This document shows, piece by piece, positions 32,873 to 44,819 of a DNA stretch of 64,000 bases (positions are counted from its first letter, which is position 1; each line of letters begins with the position of its first letter). A program made the translations under genes and the position numbers. The notes beneath the pieces are model-generated. The model was not told the origin of the DNA. It made no database searches and saw only the letters and a program-made list of their open reading frames with translations. Where the stretch lies: the NCBI GenBank assembly GCA_947034895.1, contig OX344761.1, forward strand, positions 86,069,447-86,133,446. The letters are read 5' to 3'. The DNA is from Rhytidiadelphus loreus. Taxonomy: Eukaryota > Streptophyta > Bryopsida > Hypnales > Hylocomiaceae.

Positions 32873-32978
32873 CTAAACAAACATCAATACAAATGAAATG
32901 TTTATTAGTAACTATCATTATTGCACTCAATTATTTGAACGAACCTCAAAATTTCAACAACAATTGTATGAACCTTAC

Positions 32979-33143
32979 ATTTCTTCAAGTGATGATAGAA
33001 AGGCGTTGCCATCTGAAGTTGTATTTTCGTTGTATTCTTGAAATGTAATATCATTGAATTGATTATTGGATAAATCTATTATCCACGGATTGAGGTAAGC
33101 ACTTGTAAAGAATGTCCCATTGAAATTATTATTGCTAATATTC
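32979..33143 (-). CDS. RLK double-length LRR exon
   Basis: 165 bp, acceptor TTCTCAG, donor GTAAGG. Encodes NISNNNFNGTFFTSAYL and WIIDLSNNQFNDITF, then an Asn/Thr-rich loop. Confidence 0.8.
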
Positions 33144-34149
33144 CTGAGAATCCAAAAGAAAATATTATAAGTAGAGATTGAAGATGGAGAAAATACTGGG
33201 TTCAATTGCTTATAACATTATTTTATTAAACAAGTGTGATTTCTACATCTTATGTTAGTATGTATTCAACCTCTACTTTAATTGATGAATTTTGTGCATA
33301 TTGAAAAATCTACATTTTGTTGATAGAATTACAAAGTTTTGATTTCTTTTCATCCATTCAGATATTATAAAAATTAATTATAATTTAGGATAATTATATA
33401 GTTATTGGCTTTGTCATCTGATTGCTTTTGAATTATACATTTGGTTGCTTCATTTTTTCTTTCTAATTCATCATACTTTTTGCATCCAAGCTCTTGCTTT
33501 GTTTATTATAAAATAGTTTAGTAAATGCTTTATAAGAACATATGCTTGTCCATTTACAAAATCATAAAATTTCCAAGATGGAATTTAATGTTGCAATCAC
33601 CAACTCTGCATATGAAGTTAGAGATTTTTCGAGTGAAGTTTATTTAAAAGTCATAGCCAATAATGCTTTTGGGGGGTAATCTAATTTTTTAATACTCTTG
33701 TGTAGAATGAACTTATTTAAATTAGAGAGATTTAAGAAAACAATAATAAAATTATCTACACATACATGAAATTAAATTATCTATAATTATATTATATTCT
33801 TAAATCATTTAGTAGCATTCATTCATTTATTAAGCGTGGTCACAACTAGTAGGAAAAAAAAAGTCTATTTTTTGCAAAACTTAACTTGATATTTGAATGC
33901 ACAACTAGAAAATTAATAGTTTAGAGATTAGATCTTATGTGCATATCAAAATTTACCTATAATTGAAGAATTATTATCATTGAAATAAAAAAAACTTTAT
34001 TCTTTTTCCTTTTGAACTTACTTTTCAATATAGAAAATTGATAAGATAAAATTGAAATTTATATCAAAAAAAGATGTGTATGAGGACGAATTTCCAATCA
34101 ATGTAATGCTTTGAGTTCTTACAAGTTGTAGAGACTTGTAGATTAATGC

Positions 34150-34645
34150 AGTAACGGCATCTTTTGAGCTCATTGTGACACTTTGTCACAATGAGCTCAA
34201 ATCCATTTTTTTTTTTTAATTATTTACCCACCCACCCCCGCCCGTCCAAATATTTTTTAAATGAATTTTTTTTAAATGATTTACCCCCCAACTCCAAATA
34301 GTTTTAATTAAAAAATTTTAAATGAAATTTTTTTAACCTCCCTCCCCCTCCCCTCCCATTTTTTGTAGTTTCCCATGACAATACCCATGACAAACAATAT
34401 GGGATATTGCCCGTATCCCCAATCCATATCCGTATCCGTATCCCAGACCGTATCGTATCCCAGTCTGTATTCATATCGGTATCCGTATCCGTATCCGTAT
34501 CCGTATCCAAGTTTTTTTCAGATCAACGGTTGGGAGGGGGGTTGTAATTATTTTTTAAATAAAAATCAACGGCTCTATTTTTTAGGAGGGAAGGGGGGGC
34601 CTACTAATGCAGGTGCTGCATCTTTTCGGTTCATTGTAGCCTACT
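34150..34645. repeat. ~490-bp intronic repeat, copy 1
   Basis: It starts with a hairpin: TTTGAGCTCATTGTGACA, four bases, then its exact complement (about 34,163-34,202). C-rich tracts, a reiterated TATCCG hexamer array (34,428-34,508) and GATCAACGG..GGGAGGGGGGTTGTAAT follow. It is flanked by related direct sequences ATGCAG...GCATCTTTTGAG / ATGCAGGTGCTGCATCTTTT. No coding capacity; Asp/Thr- or Tyr/Pro-rich open frames are from the hexamer. Confidence 0.65.
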
Positions 34646-35229
34646 ATAGTATAAGATTTTTTTCCTTCTATGTGAATTAATCCAAAATCTAGGCACTCAT
34701 TTTATAAAATTCAAATCATATGAATCTATATTCAATTTTGAGGAATTGGTTAGTTATTAATGATTTCTAACATCTCATGTATTTTTTATATCTCATTTAT
34801 TTATCTTAAGTCATTTCAGACCGAATTAATAAATACTTGAATCATTTTAAGAATTCCCAATAGATTTTTGTTTACATCTTTAAACAAACTAAAATGGAGC
34901 CTGTTGCAACGCAACTAAAGCAAAAAGGTTTCATCAAATTACAAGTTTTCACTAGGAAGATATTTATATGCCATTAGAATTTAGCAAAAATGAATGAAAA
35001 TGTGACGAATGAAACAATTTGTGTTTTATAAAAAGAGATATAATTCATTTCTATTTCATTATCTTGATCACAAAGATATATTGATTTTTGAATTTGAAGT
35101 ACTAAGGGATCAAATAAATCACTTTGGTCTTATTAGTATTTTTTCAAAACTATTGTTATTCAAATGATTCAAGCTTTAAAAAAAATTACATAGAATTCAT
35201 TATCCAATCTAAAAAATATACTTTACTTG

Positions 35230-35715
35230 CAGTACCTGCATCTTTTGAGCTCATTGTCATTGTGACACTTTGTCATAATGAGCTCAAATCCATTTTTTTT
35301 TTTTTTAAATTTACCCCCCCCCCCCCGCCCGTCCAAATATTTTTTAAATGAATTTTTTAAAAATGATTTACCCCCAGCTCCAAATAGTTTTAATTAAAAA
35401 AAAATTTATGAATTTTTTTTAACCTCCCTCCCCCTCCCTTCCCCTCCTTTGTAGTTTCCCGTGACAATACCCATGACAAACAATATGGGATATTTCCCGT
35501 ATCCCCAGTATGTATCCGTATCCGTATCCCAAACAATATCGTATCCAAGTCTGTATTGGTATTGGTATATGTATAAGTATCCGTATCCAAGTTTTTTTCA
35601 GATCAACGGTTGGGAGGGGGGTTGTAATTATTATTTAAATAAAAATCAACGGCTCTATTTTTTAGGAGGGAAGGGGGGCCTACTAATGCAGATGCTGCAT
35701 CTTTTCAGTTCATTG
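35230..35715. repeat. ~490-bp intronic repeat, copy 2
   Basis: Same order and orientation as copy 1 ~1,080 bp away: TTTGAGCTCATTGTC hairpin start, C-run, shortened TATCCG array (about 35,512-35,588), GATCAACGGTTGGGAGGGGG. The copies are roughly 90% alike outside the hexamer, which differs in length. Confidence 0.65.
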
Positions 35716-36821
35716 TCACATTGAAGCTTCCAAAGTCAATTAGCCCCCAAAATTTGTTCATACTCAAATCCCTGTACATCCAACATCTAATATCATGGAT
35801 TCATGGCTTCTATGTCTATTAATCAATATAAAATGAAATCAGAACATTAATTTAAGAAAATAATTCATAAGACATATTTGTGAAGACTTAAAACTATGTA
35901 TATAAACATGTTAATATCAAGAAATATTTCATAATCAATACATGATTGAACATTTAGTTTTTGAAATTAGCATCATAGTCATTCAAATGTATTGAAGAAA
36001 TGAAATCAAATTGGTCACAATTAATAATGATTATAAGGCTTTATACAATTAGCATAAGCATATTCCACAAGGATTTATTAGCTACATGAAGTTCATTAAA
36101 TGATTGAATTGGATGTTTTAATAGAGATTGATTAGAATTTTTTTGTGTGTAATTAATATTGTTGCATCAAAATCTCTAGTACAATTACTAACTTGCTAGA
36201 ATAGAGTAGATTTGACATTAAAATTATAAAAGAATAAATACCAAATTTTTTGTCAATAAACAATTTTATAGGAAGAAAATATACCATGGAGTTTTTTTTT
36301 AGTTTTAGCATCTAAAAGAATATTATCATTGGATGAGATTCATATTCTCAAGAAGATCTCAAGTTTTCTAGAGTTCCCTGGGGTTCCCGAACTGTGGGAA
36401 CTTGGCCATAGAAGTAGTCTAATGTGGTAGTGCAACTACCACATCTAATAATAATAATTCAATTTCTAAATATTTTGTGAAAAAAAAAAATTATTTTTCA
36501 TTTTTTTCATTTTTATTTATTTATTTATTTATTTATTTTTATTTTTTAATAATCTGACTATGTTATTGTGGTTCCTAGCATGGGAAACAACTCCGAAATA
36601 ATCTTTGAGAGGCCCGAAGAGACATCTAATGTTCAAGGAAAAAAATACTTGGCAAAAATGTGATGATCTTACATTCTTACGCTTCAATTATAGTATTTAT
36701 TTTATATAAAATTTGAAAGATCAAACAATAGATCTATAGTCACCCTTTCTCATGTTATAGTGTGAATGACATGCACAAAATAATTGATGACATAATAATG
36801 GATAGAAAAACAAGAACTTAC

Positions 36822-36893
36822 AAGATTGATACATTGGGCATTTGCAAAAGTTCCTCAGGAAATGGCTCGCTAAAATTGTTGAAAGAAATATTC
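36822..36893 (-). CDS. RLK LRR exon
   Basis: 72 bp, acceptor GATGCAG, donor GTAAGT. Encodes ISFNNFSEPFPEELLQMPNV. Confidence 0.8.
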
Positions 36894-37384
36894 CTGCATC
36901 AACAAAATTTCAAACGGTGAAGGTTTAAATTAGAGGGGATGGTTTACATATACTAAACTAATTTTTGAAGATGTGAAAAAACTATGTAAGGTGTGGAATG
37001 TATCTACTGTGATTATAAGATCACGTGGTTTGGCGTCCGCTTCCCCTCCAAGAAAATCCCCCACTATTGATTATAGGAAAACGAAACAAATTACTACCTC
37101 TTCTACCATTGATCTAAACAGAAATTGAAAGCAAGTTCTCATGAACCCCTAGCTGGCTCCTTCCCTGATCAAGCCATTAGGGTTCTAGAGCCTTCATTGG
37201 AAAAAAATGAAAGTTATTGATTTTGAAAAAATAATTTCTCCTCCCCCCCCTTTGACACCATTGATCTTGAAAATAATAAATACAAATACGTGTCCAGGAT
37301 ATAGATATGGTAGAAATACAAGATATGGTCAAATGGACATATCCCATATTGTTTGGAACTATGAAGTGCTACCTCAAATTCAAA

Positions 37385-37560
37385 TAGGAGGAGGGGAGTA
37401 GGAAGATAATAAAAAAAAAACTTAATCACAAAATGGAAGAGGGGAGAGGTAAAAAATATTTAAAAAAAAAATTTAATCACAAAATGGGAGAGGATGGGAG
37501 GTAAAAAATATTTCAAAAAGGAAGTATTAATCACAAAAATTGGAGAGGGGGGATGATAAT
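37385..37560 (+). repeat. three ~60-bp tandem units (AATCACAAAATGG.AGAG)
   Basis: AATCACAAAATGGAAGAGG, AATCACAAAATGGGAGAGG and AATCACAAAAATTGGAGAGG head three successive units that each include GGTAAAAAATATTT. Confidence 0.55.
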
Positions 37561-38622
37561 TTAAATTTTTTAAATTTTTAATAGAGGTCTTTTAAGTGGA
37601 TGGATGGAGTGCATTAATTGAAATGCACCTCTGCTTCACTCTCCACTCAAAAGTCCTATACTAACACTTTAATAATGAATATCAAGTCCTTTGGTGGTAT
37701 AAGGCAAATGTTATAATCAACAATGTACATAGTTTTGAGACAACAAGCACAAAAAATAGTAGAAGTGGGTGGTTGCAAGAAATCCTTGTCCTTTTTATTG
37801 TCCCATTGGGCTTTGAACACGTAGTTTCTCAACTATAACTATTGAAGTACATATCCAATATACATAAAATTTGAAATGAAGGTATGTGTGTTAGTTGTAA
37901 ACATTGAGTAGTTTTTTGCATTTAAAAAAAATTGTTTACTATTTTCAAAGAGAATCCAATTGGATATCTACTTTTGCCATTTAAGGGGGGATATTAGTCC
38001 TATTTTTGACTTGAAAATGCAAATTCGGAGTTGAAAATTGGAGAGAGAATAGTATATATTTGGTGTAATTCAGGCATGTCAAAATGTAGAAAAATAGTCA
38101 TTTTAAGCTTCATTTTTATAATTTTTTTTTAAATTACTAAAAATCAAAATATTCAAGTACGCATTTTCTACTATTTTTTGGTCCCTTCATCTCTGTAGTA
38201 GTCTATAGTAGTCATTAATAATCCATAGTACTTCACTAATTTACTAATTCATTTTTAATGTTTTTAATTGATTCATTAATCTTTTAAATTAAATTAAATT
38301 AAAATAATAATTTCACTAAATAATTTAATGATTTTTAAAAATAATTAAAAATAATTTCACTAAAATAATTTAATGATTTTTAAAAATCATTTAAAATAAA
38401 ATTTTAATTAATTTACATGACTTAAACTACATTGCTCCAACACAATACTTTTAGTAGTTGTAGTAGTGGCAATCCTATTGTAAAAAATAGTGTTTTTAGA
38501 CAAAAATGTTAAAGTGTTTCTTGCAACAATCCAAGTATATTTTAGAATTAGTCATAAATAGAATACCATCATGTTGGGGAAGTAAAGACAAAAAAACATT
38601 CAAATAGGTTAGATGAACTCAC

Positions 38623-38793
38623 AAGTATAATAAAGATGGCATGTATGCAATGTCTGAGCCATTGGGATAACCAGGTCCAATGTACTTTGCAAATCGAATA
38701 CTAGTAAAGTTATTGCATGACAAATCTAACCAATTAGCATCAGAATAAAGACCGACGGAGAATGTCCCTCCAAAATAGTTATTGTTCAAATAC
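38623..38793 (-). CDS. RLK double-length LRR exon
   Basis: 171 bp, acceptor GTTTAG, donor GTGAGT. Encodes YLNNNYFGGTFSVGLY, WLDLSCNNFTSI and a variable segment with YPNGSD before MPSLLYL. It has the same plan as the exon at 32,979-33,143. Confidence 0.8.
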
Positions 38794-38966
38794 CTAAACA
38801 TCCACAATCAAATCTCATAGTTAGAAGTATTAATAAGATTAAAACATTGAGTTTCAACAATACATTTGATGATGAATTTAGATGAATCTTAGCATTGAAT
38901 GACAAAAAAAATAAAATTAAAAACAATGTGTTCAAATGGTACAATCTTGTAGTGAAATAATCTTAC

Positions 38967-39038
38967 AAAGAAGGAGTTGAAGTGCCATTCCAATCTTGGA
39001 GATCTACTGGTCCATCTAGTTGATTAAATTCCATATGT
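38967..39038 (-). CDS. RLK LRR exon
   Basis: 72 bp, acceptor TGTGTAG, donor GTAAGA. Encodes FNQLDGPVDLQDWNGTSTPSL, a slightly irregular LRR. Confidence 0.75.
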
Positions 39039-39693
39039 CTACACAAAACAAGTGAATCAAAATAAATTTACATTTATTTAGTAAATTCCAATCAACTAAA
39101 GAATGAAATCACCAAGATTATTCTCATAGAAACTTCAATTTAGGCACTCAAATTGTCAATATAATGAATCTAATAAGAAATTATAGTTATATTATACCAA
39201 TAGTAGAAACTTGACTTTTCATCAACACAAAATTTATATTGCAATTTCATCAAAATACACTATTTTCATTATCAACATTTGTGAAATTCACAAATATCTT
39301 ACAAATATATACTCCACATAGTAATTTAGTTCCATTTAGTAATAGTAATTTTCTGTACAATTGGTGTGAAACAATTGTAAAATATTTGTGAAACATTTAT
39401 TATGTTTATACATTGCTTAGAGTCATGAATGAAATGTGAAATAATTAATTTAAATATGTCGAATAAATATATCAAAGAAAATAAAAATGGAAGATCATTT
39501 GAATCTAAGACTCCTGGATGACAGATGCATATGAAATTGTCCTCAAATTGACGAGACCTTCCATTGATGGTTGATCCTCTATAGCAATTCAATCCATGTT
39601 GAGCTTAACGTACTACCGTGCAATCTGCGATCACAACTAGAAGCACATAAATTATTGACTTTTTGTCAATAGATTGGCACTTGAAATACTCAC

Positions 39694-39774
39694 AGATACA
39701 AGAGAGATGAACAGAAGAGAGTCCCGTTAGAACTCACTCGGAGACTCCCACTGAAATTGTTGTAGCTCAGGTCT
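39694..39774 (-). CDS. RLK LRR exon, duplicate 2b
   Basis: 81 bp with AACAG acceptor and GTGAGT donor. Encodes DLSYNNFSGSLRVSSNGTLF with intact phase. Confidence 0.8.
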
Positions 39775-39924
39775 CTGTTATCAAGACATATACATGCATC
39801 AAATGAGAAACCAAATAAAACATCAACACTGCATGCAACTCAAACAAGAGCATGCATGAAAGCAGGAAATCTATCTTTGTCTTTATTGTTGAATGTTGTT
39901 AGTATCAATTTGCATTTATCTCAC

Positions 39925-39999
39925 AGGTCTTCCAGTTGGCAGTCAACGTAGTAAACGTCTGAGGGCAGTGTTCCACTTAAAGAGTTGTTGGCCAAGTGC
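39925..39999 (-). CDS. RLK LRR exon, duplicate 2a
   Basis: 75 bp with CTGCAG acceptor and GTGAGA donor. Encodes LANNSLSGTLPSDVYYVDCQ; in phase with its neighbours. Confidence 0.8.
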
Positions 40000-40659
40000 C
40001 TGCAGCATCACATCTTGTTATCCTTAAACTGATGAGAATTGAGGTGGCAGCCAAAAATTGTGACATTCACCTACACAAAGCACTAGATTGAGCTTCATGC
40101 CTAGTCATGGAATTCCGCAGATTTAAGGAAATTCACTTTCTATGTTAATGTTGGCTTATGAAATAACTTGAAGAGGCAAATAAAAAATATGGCAAGATTT
40201 GTGGATTGGGAAAAGTAAATGCGGAGGCTAATATTGTGAATTTCATTAAATTGGCCTGATTCTGGTGCCAGGAAATTGTGAGTTACATTCCATAAAAAGC
40301 TTTAGAAACTAAAAATTAGGACCAGTGTTAGTAGATTTCAACCAGTGGCTAATAGTTTCAACCATACATCCTCAAACATGGCAAAGTTCTAAAAAATCAC
40401 CAATTTAAAGAGTAGTTTCATCAAAACAGATGAGAATTTGCATTAGAAGAGATTTCAGCCTTACAGAAGACTGTCAGTTATCACAACGTTCTCAAGCATT
40501 CCCATGCTGCCAAATCAGCATGCTGATGTGGTCGGGCGACGACCACATTGGCAGCATATTATTTAATAATTTTTTAAAAATAACATAATTTTTTAAAAAT
40601 AAAAAAAATAAAAAAAATAAAAAAATTTTTTTTTTTTATAATAATTTTTTAAATAAAAA

Positions 40660-40660
<1 letters not shown>

Positions 40661-40705
<45 letters not shown>
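40661..40705 (+). repeat. (TTA)15 microsatellite
   Basis: Pure trinucleotide run inside an A/T-only block (about 40,560-40,770) between the two duplicated segments. Confidence 0.95.
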
Positions 40706-40706
<1 letters not shown>

Positions 40707-41307
40707 ATTTTAAAATAAAAAATAAAAAATATTTTATTTTTTAAATTATATTTTATTTTTTAATTATTAAATATTCTGGATAGCAGAACAATGTTTACAA
40801 GAATGGAAACACTGCTGAAACGGTCTTCTATAGGCTTGAAAAAACATGTAATGTTAAAGTTTTGTTGAAATAGATTATTTCTATTATTAGAATTTGTGAA
40901 ATTAACACATACTATACAAATAATATTTCAATACCGTATAGTAATTTTTGGTAAAATATATATAAAATAATTATAAAATATTCATGAGGTTATTTTATAA
41001 TCGTTTGTTATGATATAATGTTGATTATATTTATGAATTAAATGTAAAATAATTAATCTAAATACATTGGATAAAATTAGAAAATCAAAATAGAAGATCA
41101 TTTGAATTAGTAATGCATGTTGAATCTAAGACTCCTGGAGGACACTTGCATGCATTTGACATCATCCTAAAATTGACTAGAGCTTCCATGGCTGACCTTT
41201 TGTTGCAATTTAAGCCATGCTAGTTTCAACTACTATGCAATGTGCTATCACAATTGGGACTTAGGAGCTTGACTTCTTGTCAATTGATTGGCACTTGGTA
41301 TACTTAC

Positions 41308-41386
41308 AGAGACAAGAGAGAAGAACAAAAGAAAGTCCCATTAGAGTTCACTGGGACACTTCCACTGAAATTGTTGTAGCTCAGGT
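41308..41386 (-). CDS. RLK LRR exon, duplicate 1b, acceptor lost
   Basis: Encodes LSYNNFSGSVPVNSNGTFFC. The paralogue at 39,694-39,774 uses ATAACAG as acceptor; here it reads ATAACAA. The next AG lies two bases downstream and shifts the frame, leaving 79 bp instead of 81. Confidence 0.65.
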
Positions 41387-41533
41387 CTTTGTTATCAAGA
41401 CATATAAATGCACCAAATTAGAAATGGCATAAAACCTCGACACCGCAACTCAAACAGGAACATGCACAAAAGCAGGAAATTTTGTCTTGATCTATTGTTG
41501 AATGATGTTAGTATCAATTTGCATTCATCTCAC

Positions 41534-41608
41534 ACGTATGCCAGATTGCAATCAATGATGTCAACATCAGAGGGCAATGTCCCATTTAAAGAGTTGTTGA
41601 CCAAGTAC
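41534..41608 (-). CDS. RLK LRR exon, duplicate 1a
   Basis: 75 bp; encodes NNSLNGTLPSDVDIIDCNLAY. Paralogous to the exon at 39,925-39,999, within a segmental duplication. Confidence 0.75.
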
Positions 41609-42626
41609 CTGCAACATCACATTTTGTTATTGTTAAATTGGCAAGAATGTGGGTGCTAGTGTGTGCTTGTAATAAACACCAACATTTAATTATGTCACAC
41701 TGCTCAAGAGTGGTGGAGTTGTCCTCAAGAATAACTTTTGAAGTAATTCCATGGTTTCAAGCTCATTCTTCAGGTGAAATTTGATCACCACAATTTCCTC
41801 ACAAATGGCCAATTTTTAGTTTTTTTCCACTATGGTAGATTTATTATAAAATAAAACATTGACATACCTCTTTTTTGTGAAAAACTACGACATAGTCTCC
41901 AACATAGTATTCATTTGTGGGTACAACTAAATACTATGTAGTACTCAAAAGGACACTTATTGATAGTACAATAGATCAATAGTATGATCGACAGCCCAAA
42001 ATCAATCACCAAAATTTTTCTTTTAATAAAACTAAGAACTCATAGTACTAAATGCCCAAACCCTTGTTTTTGCCAAAACTGAACAAAATTGACCACTCAT
42101 ACTTGCAATAGCCCTAGCTGAAGTTGTGACATTCCCTACACAAAGCTCTAGATTGAGTTTCAAGCCGAGCAGCCCGAGCTCTCTCAAAGGTGGCAAAGTT
42201 GTGAAATTTCGCCAATTTAACAAAAGTGACTTCAATTTTTAATTATTGTTGTCATGCGAAATAACAAGAAAGAGGCAAATAATATGGCAGGATCTGGAGT
42301 GGATTGGACAAAGCAAGTGCAGATGCTAATTAATATCATGAATTTTGTTAAATTGGCCCTGATCCCTGTGCCATAAATTGTGACTTACATTCTACACAAA
42401 ACTCTGGAAATAAAAAAAACTAGGGCTGACAGGAATAAATTTCAGCTAGATTCAGTTGACGGATAGTTTCAGCCACGTGTCCTGAAAGGCTGAAACTTGC
42501 CAAAGTCGTGAAAAATCTCCAATTTAACGAAATTAGCGTTCTGAGTAAACAAATTGAAAACACTGACAATTGGACATGATTGAAGAAGTCTCTACTTCCT
42601 AGCTGACACAACTTGGTTGCACTTAC

Positions 42627-42701
42627 AAGCTTGTTAGGTTGGGCATTTGGAACAACTCAACCGGCATTGGCCCCGTCAGCCTCGGATTATGATTTATCCA
42701 T
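42627..42701 (-). CDS. RLK LRR exon
   Basis: 75 bp with acceptor TTTGCAG and donor GTAAGT. It encodes NPRLTGPMPVELFQMPNLTSL, a canonical LRR unit, in the common phase. Confidence 0.85.
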
Positions 42702-42820
42702 CTGCAAAACTCAGGTGCGTCGTAGGTGAAATTGACGGTAAATGCAATCATGACCACGTGATAGGATTATTAAATCAAAGCCGCATGGCGGCATGGGGAT
42801 GAGGATTGGGAACTACTTAC

Positions 42821-42889
42821 AGGTACTGCAGGTTGGTCAAGTTGCTAATCTCCGAAGGCAGTTCTCCAATTATCCCGTCCAATTATACA
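42821..42889 (-). CDS. RLK first LRR exon with in-frame TAA
   Basis: 69 bp, acceptor AACCAG, donor GTAAGT. It encodes LDGIIGELPSEISNLTNLQYL, an almost perfect plant LRR, directly preceded by TAA (42,883-42,885) where the junction with exon 2 is in phase. A single CAA-to-TAA change explains it. Confidence 0.75.
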
Positions 42890-43439
42890 CTGGTTTTCAT
42901 CGCTGTCGCCGTCCCCGCAGGTAGAATTGCTCCCAAGTATCCTGGGACGGAGGTGGGCTGATTAGAAATAGGGGCATGCATTTTTAGATAGATTGCAGCT
43001 TGCTCCTTCTAACACAACGTTAACGGTAAGAATATGAGATCGGAAAGGACATTACATACATATCCATTTTACATATGGGCAATTTTGTTAAAATGTTGGT
43101 ATTCCATGTGCCATTTTCACACTGCCCGGTCTGAACTGTAAAAGTAGTGACATCAAGGACTGGCATTGAGCTTAAAAAGTTTTGATTTGTATAGATTTCA
43201 TAAAGCTAGGATTAATATAGATTTCAGAATTTTTTTATTTATATAGATTTCAAAATCTAGGATTGGTATAAATTTCAGACCACACGGTTTAAACATTAAA
43301 AGTGAATAAGTGACATCTAAGACAGGTGTAGATTTCAGACATCTAAGAAAAGTATAGATTTCAAACATCTAAGAAGATTGTACATTTCAGACCACCCAGT
43401 CCAAACGCGAAAAAATTGCCAAAGTAGCGATATATATAT

Positions 43440-43681
43440 GGTCAATTTCGTTTAAATGGCAATATTCCATTAAAATGGCACAAAATGAAACCATTGAAAG
43501 AATGAAAACAATGAAAAGATTGCCCGAGAGGAGTGGAAATGCGTGAATTAGGAGTGATTTGAATGTGCTAGGCATAAAATTGGCCCATGTATGACCCTAT
43601 CGCGGCACACTTATTCTCCAATTGTAGAAAATCTTTCATTAAAATGGCATGCGGAATACGGCCATTTTAACGAAATTGACC
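43440..43681. mobile_element. 242-bp MITE in receptor intron
   Basis: Inverted ends GGTCAATTTCGTTTAAATGG / complement of CCATTTTAACGAAATTGACC, flanked by ATATATATA on both sides (probable target). Relatives with the GTTAAATTGGC core occur near 40,250, 42,190, 42,345, 42,520 and 43,085. Confidence 0.75.
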
Positions 43682-43723
43682 ATATATATATAACTTGAAG
43701 ATGTGACAGAAGATGAAACTCAC

Positions 43724-43949
43724 GTGAAAGAAGTGACGATTATATCATAATGTCTCGGGATTTCAGTGCTGTTTTGGAGCACTGCAGTACATTCAACTCC
43801 GATCCATGCCCCTTGGAAGTCACCACCAGTCGGATCTTGAAAGGCGGCTGTAACGTTGCACGGATGTTGCTCGAGAGACCAGTTGAGAAGGGTGGACAAC
43901 TGAGGGTTCTGCTTCGACCACTGTTGGAAAACGGCGTTCAAAGCATCCG
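43724..43949 (-). CDS. RLK exon 2 (N-terminal LRR cap)
   Basis: Acceptor GGCAG and donor GTGAGT. It encodes ADALNAVFQQWS, a Trp/Pro-rich segment NWSLEQHPCNVT, AWIGVEC and ends IIVTSF. The (D)xxAL..VF..W...NW...PC...W.GV.C pattern is the classical cap that precedes plant LRRs. It begins with two bases completing the codon left by exon 1. Confidence 0.75.
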
Positions 43950-44274
43950 CTGCCACAATGCCACAATGATCGAGTGTCCAACAAAACACACTTCAGCTTC
44001 CCATCAAGTAATCATTAAAACGTAAGTAGCTTCGACTAGTGAAGCGATTCAAGCATTAATCAGGTGCTGGAGCGCTTCTAAATGGGGCAGCTAGATAAAG
44101 CAAGCATGCATCTAATTAATTAATGAGTGCACCATCCTATGGCCAGTGACCTAGCCTGTTCGTGGAACCGAGAAAATCTCAATCGAATATGCATGGTACT
44201 ATTTCTACACTCACAGAAACTTCATTCTGTGAGGATGCATGACTTTGGGCTCAGTGGGGGACTCAGAAGCAAGA

Positions 44275-44441
44275 AACGTCAAGTTCGTTAAATTGGCGGT
44301 ATTCCAATACTTTGGCACTTCTGAGAGCACCTTGCAGGATATAAATCCATGATCTTAGATTTTGGACCTTTTTGCAAATAATTATAATACACAATTTTTT
44401 GCGCCAGATCGAATTGCGCCACGTTTAACGAATTTGACGTT
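44275..44441. mobile_element. 167-bp MITE in receptor intron 1
   Basis: The left end AACGTCAAGTTCGTTAAA is mirrored by TTTAACGAATTTGACGTT at the right. It belongs to the same broad family as the 43,440 element. Confidence 0.7.
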
Positions 44442-44482
44442 AACATGCACGTGCAGCACGTGCAGCACGTCAAGAGGCCTAC

Positions 44483-44748
44483 CTTCGTATTGATTAAACG
44501 TCACAATGGGTTGCGTTTGCTGCGTGGAAGGGGTAGGTGCAAGTGCGACAGCGTCGGTAGTGATGCTGCAGTACTAGTGATTGTAGTGAACGTCTTTGAT
44601 TACGAACGTGGTCGCCGTAACGAAGAGAAGAGCGACCGTGAGGAGACCTCGATAGGCCAACAACTGCACCTCATCCCCCCCGCAACCCCACTCCTCTGCC
44701 ACTTCGAGTCCACGCCATTACCATACCCGTCTTGGAACGACTCTCCAT
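44483..44748 (-). CDS. RLK exon 1 (signal/anchor segment), damaged
   Basis: The frame that joins in phase to exon 2 (donor GTAGGC at 44,477-44,482; one base left over) contains a hydrophobic stretch LLTVALLFVTATTFVI, suited to a signal peptide. In-frame TAG at 44,574-44,576 interrupts it. The best ATG (44,748) reaches this frame only if the seven-C run at 44,675-44,681 loses one base. The exon is supported by phase agreement and position, not by clear homology. Confidence 0.45.
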
Positions 44749-44819
44749 CTCCAGGCACCAGTGATCGAGAACTTGCGAATCAGGTCACGACAGACCCGGG
44801 TGCAAGGCCGGGAGGCTGA

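Larger units (their letters stand above)
33240..36815. other. long AT-rich intron of the receptor gene
   Basis: Between LRR exons 36,822-36,893 and 32,979-33,143. It contains two copies of a ~490-bp repeat (listed separately) and otherwise featureless AT-rich DNA. Confidence 0.45.
39300..40020. repeat. segmental duplication copy within the receptor gene (left)
   Basis: Covers two LRR exons and flanking introns. Blocks such as AAGACTCCTGGATGACA (39,508) and TGAAATTGTTGTAGCTCAGG (39,750) recur at 41,130 and 41,362. Confidence 0.75.
40910..41640. repeat. segmental duplication copy within the receptor gene (right)
   Basis: Second copy, offset ~1.6 kb from the first, with AAGACTCCTGGAGGACA at 41,130. 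Exon order is preserved, so two LRRs were added to the ectodomain in one step. This copy carries the lost acceptor site. Confidence 0.75.
32801..44748 (-). pseudogene. LRR receptor-like kinase ectodomain gene, kinase part missing
   Basis: Thirteen exons (listed separately) read on the minus strand with consensus GT...AG borders. After exon 1 they are almost all in the same phase. They encode a signal/anchor segment, an N-cap (SLEQHPCNVT, WIGVEC), then a chain of LRRs, as in malectin/LRR-VIII receptor kinases. No malectin, transmembrane or kinase exon is seen before the giant element starts at 32,491. The gene is either cut off there or continues beyond an enormous insertion. Defects: a TAG and a probable one-base error in exon 1, a TAA in the first LRR exon, and a lost acceptor in one duplicated exon. 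So this is most likely a decaying paralogue. Confidence 0.7.

Noticed and set aside
34304..35600. Frames with Asp/Thr or Tyr/Pro repeats
   Set aside because: Products of the TATCCG hexamer arrays inside an intron.
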